Of a stretch of DNA of 64,000 nt, positions 16,566 to 26,064 are shown piece after piece. Source of the DNA: CAWCUU01 sp963798855. Its GTDB lineage: Bacteria > Gemmatimonadota > Gemmatimonadetes > Longimicrobiales > RSA9. Under the pieces are notes generated by a model. It was not told the DNA's origin and searched no databases. It saw only the letters and a program-made list of their open reading frames with translations. The stretch's first letter is position 1, and each line of letters begins with the position of its first letter. The stretch spans positions 558,001 through 622,000 of the forward strand of contig CAWCUU010000002.1 in the NCBI GenBank assembly GCA_963798855.1. The letters are read 5' to 3'. Made by a program: the position numbers and the translations under genes.

Positions 16566-16994
16566 ATGCAGCAGCCAACGAACACACCGAAGTCGTTCAC
16601 GCTGGATGAGGCGAACCGCACGCTGCCGCTCGTGCGGCGCGTCGTCGCCGACATCGTGGAGAGCTACGCCCGACTGCAGAACCGAGTGCAGGACTACAAC
16701 CGCCAGCTGAGCGTCGGGGGCGGCGAGCCGGAGACGGAGAAGGCACGGCGCGACATGCAGCGCGATGCCGAGCGGATCGACGCCTACATCGACGAGCTGC
16801 ACGGCTTGGGCTGTCAGTTCAAGGGGTTCGACGACGGCCTCGTCGACTTCCATGGCCGCTACCGCGGCCGTCCGATCCTGCTCTGCTGGAAGCTCGGCGA
16901 GGAGCGCATCGCCTGGTGGCACGAAGTGGAGGCCGGCTATGGCGGTCGCCAGCCGATCACTCCCCCCATGGAGCTGGAGCTGAACGAGGCCTGA
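16566..16994 (+). CDS. DUF2203 family protein
   Basis: A 142-aa protein matching the DUF2203 pattern: an N-terminal FTLDEANRTLPLVRRVV helix, a central coiled coil, then the conserved GCQFKGFDDGLVDF, LCWKLGEERIAWWHE and a terminal GRQPI. The function of the family is not established. ATG at 16566 follows GGGAG and is preferred over an ATG 36 bases upstream that lies inside the preceding gene. It ends three bases from the end of ftsH on the opposite strand. Confidence 0.85.
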   Translation: MQQPTNTPKSFTLDEANRTLPLVRRVVADIVESYARLQNRVQDYNRQLSVGGGEPETEKARRDMQRDAERIDAYIDELHGLGCQFKGFDDGLVDFHGRYRGRPILLCWKLGEERIAWWHEVEAGYGGRQPITPPMELELNEA

Positions 16995-16997
16995 AGC

Positions 16998-18989
16998 TCA
17001 CTCTTCAGCGGCCGGCACGTGCCCGAGCTCGGGGTGCGCTTCCTCCTCCTGTTTCGTTCTCGGCGGCTTGTGCATCAACTCACGTAGCGCGGCGCGGTCG
17101 ACGACCTCCTTCTCGAGCAGCAGCCGCGCGAGCTTCTCGAGTACATCCCGGTCGCGGCGCAGGATCTCCAGCGCGCGATCGTAGGAGCCGCTGATCAGGC
17201 GGCGCACCTCGTCGTCCATCTTCTCGGCAGTCGCCTCGCTGTAGTTGCGATTTCCGTCGCCGCCCTCCTGCAGGTCGAGATAGCTCGGCCGGTTCTTGCG
17301 GCCGTAGGTGACGGGTCCGAGCTCCTGCGACATCCCGAATTCGGAGACCATGCGGCGGGCGATGTCGCTCGCGCGCTCGAGGTCGTTACCCGCGCCGGTC
17401 GAGATCTCGTTGAAGACGAGCTGCTCCGCGGCCCGGCCACCGAGCAGCACGGCGAGCCGATCGAGCAGCTCCTGGCGCTGCAGCAGGTAGCGATCGTCGG
17501 TCGGCAGCTGCTGCGTGTAGCCGAGCGCGCCGACGCCGCGCGGCACGATCGAGATCTTGTGGACGGGATCGGCTGTCTCGACCCGCTCCGCTACGATCGC
17601 GTGCCCGCCCTCGTGGTAGGCGACGATCTCGCGCTCCTTGTCGTTGATCAGTCGGTTCCGCTTCTCGAGCCCGGCGACCACGCGGTCGATCGCATCGTCG
17701 ATGTCCTTCATCGTGACGGCGGTGTGCTCGCGACGCGCGGCGAGCAGCGCCGCCTCGTTGAGCAGGTTGGCCAGATCCGCGCCGACGAAGCCGGGGGTAC
17801 GCTTCGCCACGATCTCTAGCTCCACCCCCGGATCGAGTCGCACCTCGGTCGCGTGCACCTTCAGGATCGCCTCCCGGCCCTGGCGGTCAGGCCGGTCCAC
17901 GACGACCTGCCGGTCGAAGCGGCCGGGCCGCAGCAGTGCCGGATCGAGGATCTCCGGCCGATTCGTCGCGGCCATGATGATGACGCCGGTGCGCGGATCG
18001 AAGCCATCCATCTCGACGAGCAGCTGGTTCAGCGTCTGCTCGCGCTCGTCGTTGCCGCCCATGACGCTGGAGATGCCGCGCGCCTTGCCGAGTGCGTCCA
18101 GCTCGTCGATGAAGACGATGCACGGCGCCTGCGCCTTGGCCTGCTGAAACAGGTCGCGCACCCGGGATGCGCCGACGCCGACGAACATCTCGACGAACTC
18201 GGAGCCGCTGATCGAGAAAAACGTCACACCCGCCTCGCCGGCGACCGCACGGGCGAGCAGCGTCTTGCCGGTGCCCGGCGGCCCGACCAGAAGCACGCCC
18301 TTCGGGATCTTCGCGCCCAGCCGGTGGAACTTCTCCGGCGTCTTCAGGAACTCAACGACTTCGACGAGCTCCTGCTTCGCCTCGTCCGCGCCGGCGACGT
18401 CACCGAAGTCCACGCCCGTGCCCTCCTCGCCGACAATGCGGGCGCGGTTCTTCCCGACCGTCATCACCCCCTGCGCCGGATTCATCCGGCGCAGCATGAA
18501 GATCCAGAAGATCAGGATGAGCCCGAGTGGCAGCAGCCAGCCGAGGAGCGTCGAGAACCAGCCCTCGGTCGTCCCCTCGTACTTGGTGCCGTACTTCGAC
18601 TGGGCGCGGTCGAGGATCGGAACGAGCTCGCGGTCGTCGGGGACCGGTATCGCCGTGTAGACCTGCGGCGCGCCCTTCTTCACGAGGCTGTCCGCGACCT
18701 GCGCCTTGATCGACTGCTCGCTCACCGTCACGGCCGTGACCTGGCCCGCCACGATCCGCTGCTTCAGCTCGCTGTAGGGAATCTGCTTGGTGCTCTGCTG
18801 ACCGAGGAAGTAGTTCAGACCGACGATCAACAGGAACGCGATGAAGAAATAGAGGATGGTGAACCGCGTGCGCCGGTCGCCCATGGGGCCGCCCCGACGG
18901 TCGCCCGGCCCTCTGCGCCGATCGTTACGCCTGCGGTCGTCCGCGCGGCCCCGTCGCTCGGAATCGCGGTTCGGAAAGGATGGAGTCAT
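16998..18989 (-). CDS. ftsH: ATP-dependent zinc metalloprotease FtsH
   Basis: A 663-aa membrane AAA+ protease that degrades misfolded membrane proteins and short-lived regulators. Order: Arg-rich N-terminal tail, first membrane helix (ILYFFIAFLLIVGLNYF), periplasmic domain, second helix (LLPLGLILIFWIFMLRR), Walker A GPPGTGKT, Walker B IVFIDELDALG, SRH with arginine fingers (RPGRFDRQV), and zinc motif HEGGH near residue 460. The Arg-rich N-terminal extension (DRRRNDRRRGPGDRRGG) is longer than in E. coli. ATG at 18989 is used; another ATG lies seven codons upstream. Divergent from ilvA. Confidence 0.96.
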   Translation of the reverse strand: MTPSFPNRDSERRGRADDRRRNDRRRGPGDRRGGPMGDRRTRFTILYFFIAFLLIVGLNYFLGQQSTKQIPYSELKQRIVAGQVTAVTVSEQSIKAQVADSLVKKGAPQVYTAIPVPDDRELVPILDRAQSKYGTKYEGTTEGWFSTLLGWLLPLGLILIFWIFMLRRMNPAQGVMTVGKNRARIVGEEGTGVDFGDVAGADEAKQELVEVVEFLKTPEKFHRLGAKIPKGVLLVGPPGTGKTLLARAVAGEAGVTFFSISGSEFVEMFVGVGASRVRDLFQQAKAQAPCIVFIDELDALGKARGISSVMGGNDEREQTLNQLLVEMDGFDPRTGVIIMAATNRPEILDPALLRPGRFDRQVVVDRPDRQGREAILKVHATEVRLDPGVELEIVAKRTPGFVGADLANLLNEAALLAARREHTAVTMKDIDDAIDRVVAGLEKRNRLINDKEREIVAYHEGGHAIVAERVETADPVHKISIVPRGVGALGYTQQLPTDDRYLLQRQELLDRLAVLLGGRAAEQLVFNEISTGAGNDLERASDIARRMVSEFGMSQELGPVTYGRKNRPSYLDLQEGGDGNRNYSEATAEKMDDEVRRLISGSYDRALEILRRDRDVLEKLARLLLEKEVVDRAALRELMHKPPRTKQEEEAHPELGHVPAAEE

Positions 18990-19108
18990 GGCGGCGTGCG
19001 AGCGGGGCAAGGATCGTTCCCGATCGGGCCGTAACTTGCATGCGTAGCCTGGGGCGGCGCATCATTTCTCGCCGTCGCTGGGCGGACGAAAACACAACCA
19101 GGAGTGGC

Positions 19109-20101
19109 ATGGTAAGCCTTCAAGACATCCAGGAGGCGCACGAGGCGATTCACGCTCGGATCCATCAGACGCCCCTGCTCTCCTCGAACACGCTGGGAAA
19201 CCGCACGGGCACTCGCGCCTTCCTCAAGGCCGAATGCCTCCAGAGGACAGGGTCCTTCAAGGCCAGGGGCGCCCTGAACAAGGTGCGCTCGCTGCTGCCG
19301 ACAGAGCGCGAGCGAGGGCTCATCACCGTGTCGGCCGGCAACCACGCCCAGGCCGTGGCCTTCGCCGCGACCGCGGCCGGCGTCCGCTCGACCGTCGTCA
19401 TGCCCGAGACCGCGCCGCACTCGAAGGTCGAAGCGAGCCGCCGCTACGGCGCCGAGGTCATCCTGCACGGAACCGTCTTCGACGCCTTCGACCGCTGCGA
19501 GCAGCTCCGCGAGGAGCGTGGCCTCGTCTTCGTCCATCCATTCGAGGACGAGTTCGTGATCGCCGGCCAGGGCACCGTCGGTCTCGAGATCCTGGACGAC
19601 CTTCCGGAGCCCGACCTGATCGTGGTCCCCGTCGGAGGCGGCGGCCTCATATCCGGGATCGCCACCGTGATGCGTGCGGTGCGGCCACGAACGCGCGTGA
19701 TCGGCGTCGAGCCGAGCGGCGCCGCGTGCGTCACTGCAGCACTCGAGGCCGGACGGGCGGTGGACCTCGAGCGCGTGGAGACGATCGCCGACGGACTCGC
19801 CACGCCGCACACCGGGCCGATCGCGCTCGAGCATATCCAGGAACGCGTCGATGAGGTCGTGCTCGTCACCGACGAGGAGATCGAGGACGCGATCCGTTTC
19901 GTGCTCGAGCGCGGCAAGCTGATGCTCGAACCCGCCGGCGCCGCCGCCGTCGCTGCGCTGATCTCCGACAAGATCACGCTCCGCCCGGACGAGCGCGTCG
20001 TCGCGGTTCTCAGCGGGGGAAACATCGATCTCGATCGGCTGCGCGCCATCCTGCCCGACGGCGACCACACATCCGCGAAGTTCGGGCCGATGAAGCCGTG
20101 A
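19109..20101 (+). CDS. ilvA: threonine dehydratase, PLP-dependent
   Basis: A 330-aa type II PLP enzyme deaminating threonine (or serine) to 2-oxobutyrate. The Schiff-base lysine is in RTGSFKARGA (about residue 51), the phosphate-binding loop is VGGGGLISG, and SAGNHAQAVA is the substrate loop. It lacks the C-terminal ACT regulatory domain of biosynthetic IlvA (about 510 aa), so it is closer to the short catabolic TdcB/serine racemase form. ATG at 19109 is preceded by AGGAG. Threonine also appears as the substrate of the tdh-kbl module about 6 kb away. Confidence 0.92.
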   Translation: MVSLQDIQEAHEAIHARIHQTPLLSSNTLGNRTGTRAFLKAECLQRTGSFKARGALNKVRSLLPTERERGLITVSAGNHAQAVAFAATAAGVRSTVVMPETAPHSKVEASRRYGAEVILHGTVFDAFDRCEQLREERGLVFVHPFEDEFVIAGQGTVGLEILDDLPEPDLIVVPVGGGGLISGIATVMRAVRPRTRVIGVEPSGAACVTAALEAGRAVDLERVETIADGLATPHTGPIALEHIQERVDEVVLVTDEEIEDAIRFVLERGKLMLEPAGAAAVAALISDKITLRPDERVVAVLSGGNIDLDRLRAILPDGDHTSAKFGPMKP

Positions 20102-20126
20102 AGTGGCCACCTTCCGTCTCAGCGGC

Positions 20127-20891
20127 TCATCGCAGACGATACGCGGCGGCGGTCCGCTCGTTGACGCCTTCCAGGTCCCGAGGCACGGCGATCGTCCAGC
20201 GGCCGATCTCCTCCAGGCCCTCGAGATCGAAGTACGCCCTGCCGGGGTCCGCCACGAGAACCAGCGCGCCCGCCGCGGCGCGACGGGCAAGGAAGGCGCG
20301 GATCCTCGGCGCCACGGACCGCTCGTAGGCGACGTCCCCACAGAGCACGACATCGAAGGCGTCTGGCTCCGCAACGGGCGCGCCGTCATCGGGGGCATGC
20401 ATCTCGACCGGCACGGCGTCGGCGGCGAGACGCTGTAACCCACGATGTCGTCGATCGGCCCCCTGCGCGCGAGCACCTGTGCCGGCGCCTGCGTCGCTCG
20501 CCGTCAGATCACCCAGGCGGAGCTCCAGCTCGAGGTGCTGCCGCTCGGCGGCGAGGGCCGTCATGGCGAGGGCCATCGGGTCGACATCGTTCGCGACGAC
20601 CCGGGTTGCGCCGCATCGCGCCGCCGCCAGCGCCGCGATGCCGCCTCCGCAGCCGAGATCGAGCACCGCGCGACCTCGCACCCACTCCGGATGATCGAGC
20701 ACAGCGCGGGCGAGCGCCGCCCCACCCGCCCACGGATAGGCCCAGAACGGCGAAGGCACCGGCTCCCCGGCGATCCGTTCCGCCGCCTCCCAGATCTCCG
20801 TCAGATCGCGCGCGGCGAACACGCGAAGCTCGGGACACAGCGGCGCCGCGACGAAGTCGAGGAGCGCCAGGAGCTGCTCCGACCTTCTCAC
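20127..20891 (-). CDS. class I SAM-dependent methyltransferase
   Basis: A 254-aa methyltransferase. Motif I is VLDLGCGGGIAALAAARCGA with the acidic residue in ANDVDPMAL. The lead-in PSPFWAYPWAGGAALARAVL resembles the METTL20/ETF-beta lysine or nicotinamide N-methyltransferase-like group. The central insert (about residues 145-180) is charged and rich in Gly/Arg. The GTG start overlaps the GMC oxidoreductase stop (GTGA), making it the last gene of that three-gene unit. Substrate unknown. Confidence 0.85.
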   Translation of the reverse strand: MRRSEQLLALLDFVAAPLCPELRVFAARDLTEIWEAAERIAGEPVPSPFWAYPWAGGAALARAVLDHPEWVRGRAVLDLGCGGGIAALAAARCGATRVVANDVDPMALAMTALAAERQHLELELRLGDLTASDAGAGTGARAQGADRRHRGLQRLAADAVPVEMHAPDDGAPVAEPDAFDVVLCGDVAYERSVAPRIRAFLARRAAAGALVLVADPGRAYFDLEGLEEIGRWTIAVPRDLEGVNERTAAAYRLR

Positions 20892-22423
20892 TTGCCTATT
20901 CTGTCGTGCATCTGCGCCGCGATGTGGCGCGCCACGCCCATGATCGTGATGGATGGATCGACAGAGACGGAAGTCGGCACGGCGGCGCCATCGGCCACGT
21001 ACAGCCCTTTCACCCGGTGCGCCTCGCCGGTAGGCCCCGCAAAGGAATCGGCCGGATCGGTGCCGAGCGGGGCCGTACCGAGCAGATGACTCCCGGCGGT
21101 GAACTGCGCGTTCGGCTGCACGGAGCGAACGCCGATGCGGCGCACTTCCCCTTCGTTCCGCACGACGGTGCCGTAAACATCCGGAATCACGACCTCGCGG
21201 GCACCCGCGGCTAGAAAGATCCTCGAGGCGTTGCGCAGGAAGTCGGCGGCCTTGAGCAGGTCCACGCCGCGAACCGTGTAGTCGACGCGTCGCCGTCGAT
21301 GGCGGTCGAGGAAGACGCGACCCGGATGTTCCTCGTCGATCACGGACATGAGCGAGCCGTACTGGTGGTAGTCGCGCATCAGCTTCGTGTGCTCGGCGCC
21401 GACCGCTCCCAGCTGTGCCGCGGTGATGCCGGGGCTCTGATGGCTGCACAGCATGATGTAGCCGCCGCGCACGTAATCCCCTTCGCGGCTCACCACCTTG
21501 CGACGCCACTCCTTCACAATGTAGGCGCACGGGATTCCGATCGTGTTCTCTATCCGGCGCCCCATGTTCGCGAACACCCAGTAATGGGGATTGATGTAGA
21601 GGCGTCGGCCGACAGCGGGATCGTCGAAGTTTCGCAGCAGCAGGTCCGCGGTGCCGAGCGCGCCGCCGGCCAGGACGACGACGGGAGCGTCGACGCGGAA
21701 GGAGCCGATCGGCCGGTCCGTGCGCCGATCCACCAACTCGCCCTCGACCCCTCGCGCGCGGCCGCCCTCCACGCGGAGCGTGCGCGCGCGCGCGTCGCTG
21801 TAAATGCGGCCGCCCGCCCGACTGACGCGCGGGATCGTCGTGATCAACTGGGAGGACTTGCGATTGTACGCGCAGCCGAACTGCGTCCAGCCGCACGCGA
21901 TGCAGTCCACCCGCGCCGTGTCGGTCGTCTCGCCCAGAACGCCGAGCGCCTCGCAGCCCTGGCGCACCAGCCTGTTGTTGTCGTTGAAGAGAGTCTCGTC
22001 CGCGAGGTGGATCCCGAGATCGTCGTAGATCGCGTCCCAGTGGGGGGTGAGCTCCGCCTCCGTCATCCAGTCCAGCCCGCGCGACTCGCGCCACCACTGC
22101 AGGCGGTCCGGCGGCGTGCGCAGGCAGTCGCCCCAGTAGTGCACCGTGCACCCGCCCACCGCCTCGGCGTAGTTCAGGAAGACCGAGTTGTCGGTGGAGG
22201 TGTCCAGCCCGCGACGGCCGTTGAAGTCGGCCATCGCGTCCTCCTCCCGCTGTGTGAAGTCCTCCGCCCTGAAGAAGCCGCCCTTCTCCAGCATCACCAC
22301 GTCCCAGCCACGATCCGCCAGGTACGCCCCGAGCGTGCCGCCGCCGGCGCCCGTCCCGACCACAACGACGTCGGCGCGGTCGCGTATCGTCGCGCCTTCG
22401 CGCTCCGTGCCCTGGATAATCAC
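20888..22423 (-). CDS. GMC family oxidoreductase
   Basis: A 511-aa FAD-dependent alcohol or sugar dehydrogenase. The dinucleotide-binding loop is VVVGTGAGGGTLGAYLADRG at about residue 20. GGCTVHYWGDCLRTP and GGALGTADLLLRN are GMC signatures, and the C-terminal block ends in YVADGAAVPTSVSVDPSITI. Four cysteines near residue 170-185 (DCIACGWTQFGC) are notable. The GTG start is followed directly by the domain. The upstream gene encodes a subunit-3-like Tat protein, so the pair resembles a membrane-associated gluconate 2-dehydrogenase-type complex without its cytochrome subunit. Confidence 0.92.
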   Translation of the reverse strand: MIIQGTEREGATIRDRADVVVVGTGAGGGTLGAYLADRGWDVVMLEKGGFFRAEDFTQREEDAMADFNGRRGLDTSTDNSVFLNYAEAVGGCTVHYWGDCLRTPPDRLQWWRESRGLDWMTEAELTPHWDAIYDDLGIHLADETLFNDNNRLVRQGCEALGVLGETTDTARVDCIACGWTQFGCAYNRKSSQLITTIPRVSRAGGRIYSDARARTLRVEGGRARGVEGELVDRRTDRPIGSFRVDAPVVVLAGGALGTADLLLRNFDDPAVGRRLYINPHYWVFANMGRRIENTIGIPCAYIVKEWRRKVVSREGDYVRGGYIMLCSHQSPGITAAQLGAVGAEHTKLMRDYHQYGSLMSVIDEEHPGRVFLDRHRRRRVDYTVRGVDLLKAADFLRNASRIFLAAGAREVVIPDVYGTVVRNEGEVRRIGVRSVQPNAQFTAGSHLLGTAPLGTDPADSFAGPTGEAHRVKGLYVADGAAVPTSVSVDPSITIMGVARHIAAQMHDRIGK

Positions 22424-22484
22424 GGTATGAGGGCCAGGATCATGGCTCGGGGGAGGGCGAGGTGACGCCGGAGGGGCGGTGGCT

Positions 22485-23066
22485 TCATGCGATTTCTCCG
22501 AAGTCCACGGACGTGACCGGGATCTGGAAGCGCTCCGGCCACGGACCCTCGAAGCCCGTCAGCGGGCGGGTCGCGTCGTCGGCGTAGGCATAGAAGTAGA
22601 CGAAGGAGCGGGTGGCCTGGTACACCGCGCGGCGAAGGGTAAAGCGGGACGTGCCCCAGCCCCGCAGATAACGCAGCCGCTCCGCCGCAGAGAGCTGCGT
22701 GAAGCGCCGGAACGCATGCCCGCCGAACAGCGTTCCGTGCTGGAGCACGGTCAGTACCGTTCGCACATCCGTGCGCACAGGATCGCCGGCGAGCGCGATT
22801 TCCCGGTCGATTCGCTGCGCTACCTGCGAAGGCGGCACCGGCACGTCCTCGAGGAGCACCTCGCCAGCCGCGAGGGCGGTCGCGTATTGCTCCGGCGAAA
22901 GCGCATACAGATGCACGCCATCCTGCTCCGCCCTCGGAAAAGCCGCGGCAAGGCGCTCGGGGATCGACGAGGCGATCACGACTGCCGCCGTGCCGCCGGC
23001 GACGTGGCGCAGAAAGCCCCGCCGGTCGATTCCGGGCGGGAGAACGGGCGTGGGAGTGTCGGACAT
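22485..23066 (-). CDS. gluconate 2-dehydrogenase subunit 3-like Tat protein
   Basis: A 193-aa protein with a twin-arginine signal (RRGFLRHVAGGTAAVVIASS, residues 14-33), so it is exported folded through Tat, probably carrying its GMC partner. The rest matches the small gluconate 2-dehydrogenase subunit 3 family (QHGTLFGGHAFRRFTQLS, RAVYQATRSFVYFYAY). It precedes the GMC gene by about 60 bases. A TAGCTT box six bases before ATG, with TTGTAG 17 bases further upstream, suggests a leaderless promoter. Confidence 0.85.
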   Translation of the reverse strand: MSDTPTPVLPPGIDRRGFLRHVAGGTAAVVIASSIPERLAAAFPRAEQDGVHLYALSPEQYATALAAGEVLLEDVPVPPSQVAQRIDREIALAGDPVRTDVRTVLTVLQHGTLFGGHAFRRFTQLSAAERLRYLRGWGTSRFTLRRAVYQATRSFVYFYAYADDATRPLTGFEGPWPERFQIPVTSVDFGEIA

Positions 23067-23475
23067 GGACGGAAGCTAGACGCAACGGCGAGGCGCTACA
23101 AGCTGCGGGTACCGGGCTCCGTGACAGCAGGTCGCGGCCCCGACGGAATCGCGTGTCCCGCAGCGGCCGCCGCGACGTCGAACCGTACCGGATGCAGCTC
23201 GGGCTGAGCGCCGCCTCGGCTCAGGGGGCAAGCACCTGTTCGCCGTCCCACCCGCTCGCTGAACTCGAGCCGCGCTCCCGCGGCGGCTCGGAGGCCGCGC
23301 ACGCTCATGGACTCCCGCCGGTCAGCGCCGCACCGAGCCACGGCGGAGCTCACGCCGCCCGGCGACTCAAAGTCCGCCGCTGGGGGCGCCGCGCCCTGTC
23401 GCGCCCGCGGAACTGGACCCGGCTGCCTCTCCCTCGATACTTTCCGCCGATCTCACGCCCCCGGGGAACACGAAC
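23067..23475. other. 409-base divergent intergenic region
   Basis: The region lies between the Tat protein gene and the MDR dehydrogenase. It carries one copy of the ACGGCGAGGCGCT word related to the 14-bp repeats (near 23085-23097). Short frames are present on both strands, but none has a ribosome-binding site or recognisable protein. No gene is called. Confidence 0.5.
23073..23095 (-). promoter_or_regulatory. possible leaderless promoter of the Tat-protein gene
   Basis: On the minus strand TAGCTT ends six bases before the ATG. A TTG-starting hexamer lies at about 17 bases further upstream, just beyond this span. The spacer contains the GCGCCTCGCC word that also builds the 14-bp repeats elsewhere. 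No Shine-Dalgarno sequence is seen. Confidence 0.35.
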
Positions 23476-24702
23476 TTGCAAGCGATTCGACTCCACTACC
23501 GGCCGGTGCGCTACCTGCTCAGCCGTTATCTCGGCCGCGGCCGCCCATCCCTGCCGCTCGGGCCGCTCGGCTTCATCCGCCTCGACGAGGTGGAGACACC
23601 AGCGCTGCCCGGTCGTGACTGGGTGCGCGTGCGACCCAGCGCAAGCGGCATCTGCGGCAGCGACATCGCGGCAATCACGGCGCACGACTCGCTGCTGCTC
23701 GAGCCATTCCAGACCTACCCGTTCACGTTCGGCCACGAGAACATCGGTCGGCTGGAGCAGCTCGGGCCCGACGTACAGGGGTGGAGCCCGAACGACCGCG
23801 TCGCGGTCTCGCCGATGCTCGCCTGCGAGCAGCGGGGCATCGAGCCGCGCTGCGAGGCGTGCCGGGCCGGGCAGTACGGGCTGTGCGTCAACACGACCGA
23901 GGGCGAGCTCAGCCCCGGCTTCATGATCGGCTACTGCGCCGATACCGGCGGCGGCTGGTCTCGGGGCTTCGTCGCGCACGCGAGCCAGCTACGCAGACTG
24001 CCGTCGGAGACGGAGCTCCCCGATGACGTCGCCGTGCTGGTCGACCCGTTCGCGTCCGCGCTCCGGCCCGTGCTGCAGCACCCCCCGACGGAGGCCGATC
24101 GCGTGCTGGTGATCGGTGCCGGGAGCATCGGCATCCTGACGGTGAAGGCGCTACGGCTGACCGGCTGGGGGGGTGACATTGCCGTCCTCGGCCGCCATGG
24201 GTTCCAGAACGAGCGCGCAGAGGCCGCGGGCGCGAGTCGCATTCTCCACTCGAGGACGGAGCTCTACGACTGGAGCCGCGCTCATCCGGGAGCGCGCGCG
24301 TACCGGCCAACGCTGGCGCCCCGCTTCGTTGAGGGCGGACCGACGCTGGTGTACGACACCGTCGCGACGCAGCAGTCCCTGCGGGACACGCTCTCCGTCA
24401 CCGCGGGCGGGGGCCGCATCGTCGTCGTCGGCAGCGCCGCGCGACTCGCCGCGGACTTCACCCGCCTGGTGATCCGGAACCTCGCCGTGATGGGGGTCTT
24501 CGCGTACGGGCCGGTTTCCTGGCGTGGGGAAAGCCGCGACATTTACGACGTGGCCCTGGAGTTGCTCCGCGGGGACGCGTTCGGCCGGCTCGAAATGATC
24601 ACCCACTCGTTCGAACTGGAGGAGTATAGTGCAGCCATCGCAGCCGCCCTTGACAAGCACCGCCACCGGTCCGTCAAGGTCGTCTTCCGGCCGAGCGATT
24701 GA
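23476..24702 (+). CDS. zinc-dependent MDR alcohol/threonine dehydrogenase-like
   Basis: A 408-aa medium-chain dehydrogenase. Catalytic zinc ligands are in ASGICGSDIA and FGHENIG. The four structural-zinc cysteines span CEQRGIEPRCEACRAGQYGL and the C that follows. The NAD(P) loop is VIGAGSIGI. It belongs broadly with Tdh-like Zn dehydrogenases. The start is TTG with no strong ribosome site. Its 3' end overlaps the next gene by 74 bases in another frame, so the two are tightly coupled. E. coli pairs an MDR-type Tdh with Kbl, and the same pairing appears here. Confidence 0.88.
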   Translation: MQAIRLHYRPVRYLLSRYLGRGRPSLPLGPLGFIRLDEVETPALPGRDWVRVRPSASGICGSDIAAITAHDSLLLEPFQTYPFTFGHENIGRLEQLGPDVQGWSPNDRVAVSPMLACEQRGIEPRCEACRAGQYGLCVNTTEGELSPGFMIGYCADTGGGWSRGFVAHASQLRRLPSETELPDDVAVLVDPFASALRPVLQHPPTEADRVLVIGAGSIGILTVKALRLTGWGGDIAVLGRHGFQNERAEAAGASRILHSRTELYDWSRAHPGARAYRPTLAPRFVEGGPTLVYDTVATQQSLRDTLSVTAGGGRIVVVGSAARLAADFTRLVIRNLAVMGVFAYGPVSWRGESRDIYDVALELLRGDAFGRLEMITHSFELEEYSAAIAAALDKHRHRSVKVVFRPSD

Positions 24703-25996
24703 CAGCGATCTCCTCGCCCGCCACACGCGGGAGCCGTTCGCCGCCATCTTCGACGGCCGTGCTCCGGACGAGCTGATCGAGCCGGGATCTCTGCTCGACG
24801 TGCCGGCCGCGCGCCGCTGGTTCGAGATCCTGCGTGTCGGCCTGCCGCAGTCGCTCTACACCTACCAGGTGCCGCTCGCGCAGAGGGCCGGGCCGGAGTC
24901 CACTGCGCTCGACCGCGACATCGTCATGTTCTCGACGTACTCCTATCTCGGGCTGATCGGCGACCCCCGAATCTCACGCGCGGTGCAGGAAGCGGTCGCC
25001 CGCTACGGCACGTCGACCGGCGGCGTGCGCATGCTTACCGGCACCCTCGAGTTGCACCTCGAGCTGGAGCAGGAGCTGGCGCACTTCCTGGGTCAGGAGG
25101 CGGCGGCGACGTTCGCGTCGGGCTACGACGCGAACATCGCCGCGATCACATCGCTGTTCGGGCCCTCCGACTACGCGCTGCTCGACCAGTACGCGCACCA
25201 GTCCATCCAGGACGGCGTGCGCATGGCCGGCTGCGAGACCCGTCGCTTCCGGCACAACGACATGGATGACCTGCGCCGGCGACTTCGCCAGGCGCGACAT
25301 CGGGGCGCCCAGCGCATCCTGGTTGCGGTCGACGCGGTATTCTCCATGGACGGAGACCAGTGCCCGCTGGCCGACCTCGTTCGCATCCGCGACGAGTTCG
25401 GCGCGTTCCTGCTCGTAGACGAGGCGCATTCGATCGGCGCGATCGGCCAGACGGGCCGCGGCATCTGTGAGGAACAGGGGGTCGAGCCGTCGTCGATCGA
25501 CATCCTGACCGGCTCGCTCTCGAAGGCGATCCCGTCGTCCGGCGGCTTCGTCGCCGGCGCCGGCCCGCTGAAGGTGTACCTGCAGCACGGTTCCGCGCCG
25601 TACCTCTTCTCGGCCGCGCTGACCCCCGCGAACGCCGCCGCGATCCTCGAGTCGCTGCGCATCCTCGATGCGGAGCCGGAGCGCATGGAGCGGCTACGCC
25701 AAAACAGCTGCCGGCTCGCCGAGGGCGTGCGCGACCTCGGCTTCGACTGCGGAGCTTCCGCCTCGCCGATCGTGCCGCTGCTGCTCGGCGACGAGTGGCG
25801 GGCCTACCGCTGGGCCCGTCAGCTGCTCGGCCGCGGGATCTTCGTTTCCGCGGTCAGCGTCCCGGCCGTCTCGCCCGGTCAAGCTCGTCTGCGTCTATGC
25901 GCCACCGCCGCCCACGAGGCAGAGCACTTCGACCAGCTCTTCAGCGCGCTCCGCGCCTGCCTCGCGGAGGAGGGCGGTGCTCCGGGCACTCGCTGA
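24629..25996 (+). CDS. alpha-oxoamine synthase (SPT/AONS/KBL-like PLP enzyme)
   Basis: A 455-aa fold-type I PLP enzyme that condenses an amino acid with an acyl-CoA or acyl-ACP. PLP contacts are DEAHSIGAIGQTGRG and the Schiff-base lysine in TGSLSKAIPSSGG (about residue 300). The usual GTLSKAFG is altered to SLSKAIPS. It has about 45 extra N-terminal residues compared with KBL. GTG at 24629 lies inside the MDR gene. A TTG about 20 bases later is the other option. It could be a serine palmitoyltransferase-like, aminoketone or pigment-precursor enzyme; the acyl donor is not known. Confidence 0.85.
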   Translation: MQPSQPPLTSTATGPSRSSSGRAIDSDLLARHTREPFAAIFDGRAPDELIEPGSLLDVPAARRWFEILRVGLPQSLYTYQVPLAQRAGPESTALDRDIVMFSTYSYLGLIGDPRISRAVQEAVARYGTSTGGVRMLTGTLELHLELEQELAHFLGQEAAATFASGYDANIAAITSLFGPSDYALLDQYAHQSIQDGVRMAGCETRRFRHNDMDDLRRRLRQARHRGAQRILVAVDAVFSMDGDQCPLADLVRIRDEFGAFLLVDEAHSIGAIGQTGRGICEEQGVEPSSIDILTGSLSKAIPSSGGFVAGAGPLKVYLQHGSAPYLFSAALTPANAAAILESLRILDAEPERMERLRQNSCRLAEGVRDLGFDCGASASPIVPLLLGDEWRAYRWARQLLGRGIFVSAVSVPAVSPGQARLRLCATAAHEAEHFDQLFSALRACLAEEGGAPGTR

Positions 25997-26064
25997 GCCG
26001 CCGCGCCGCCCGAGCTCCTTGTCTCGCGGAGCAGCGGCGAGCAGCGCAGCGAGTCGAGCGATGG

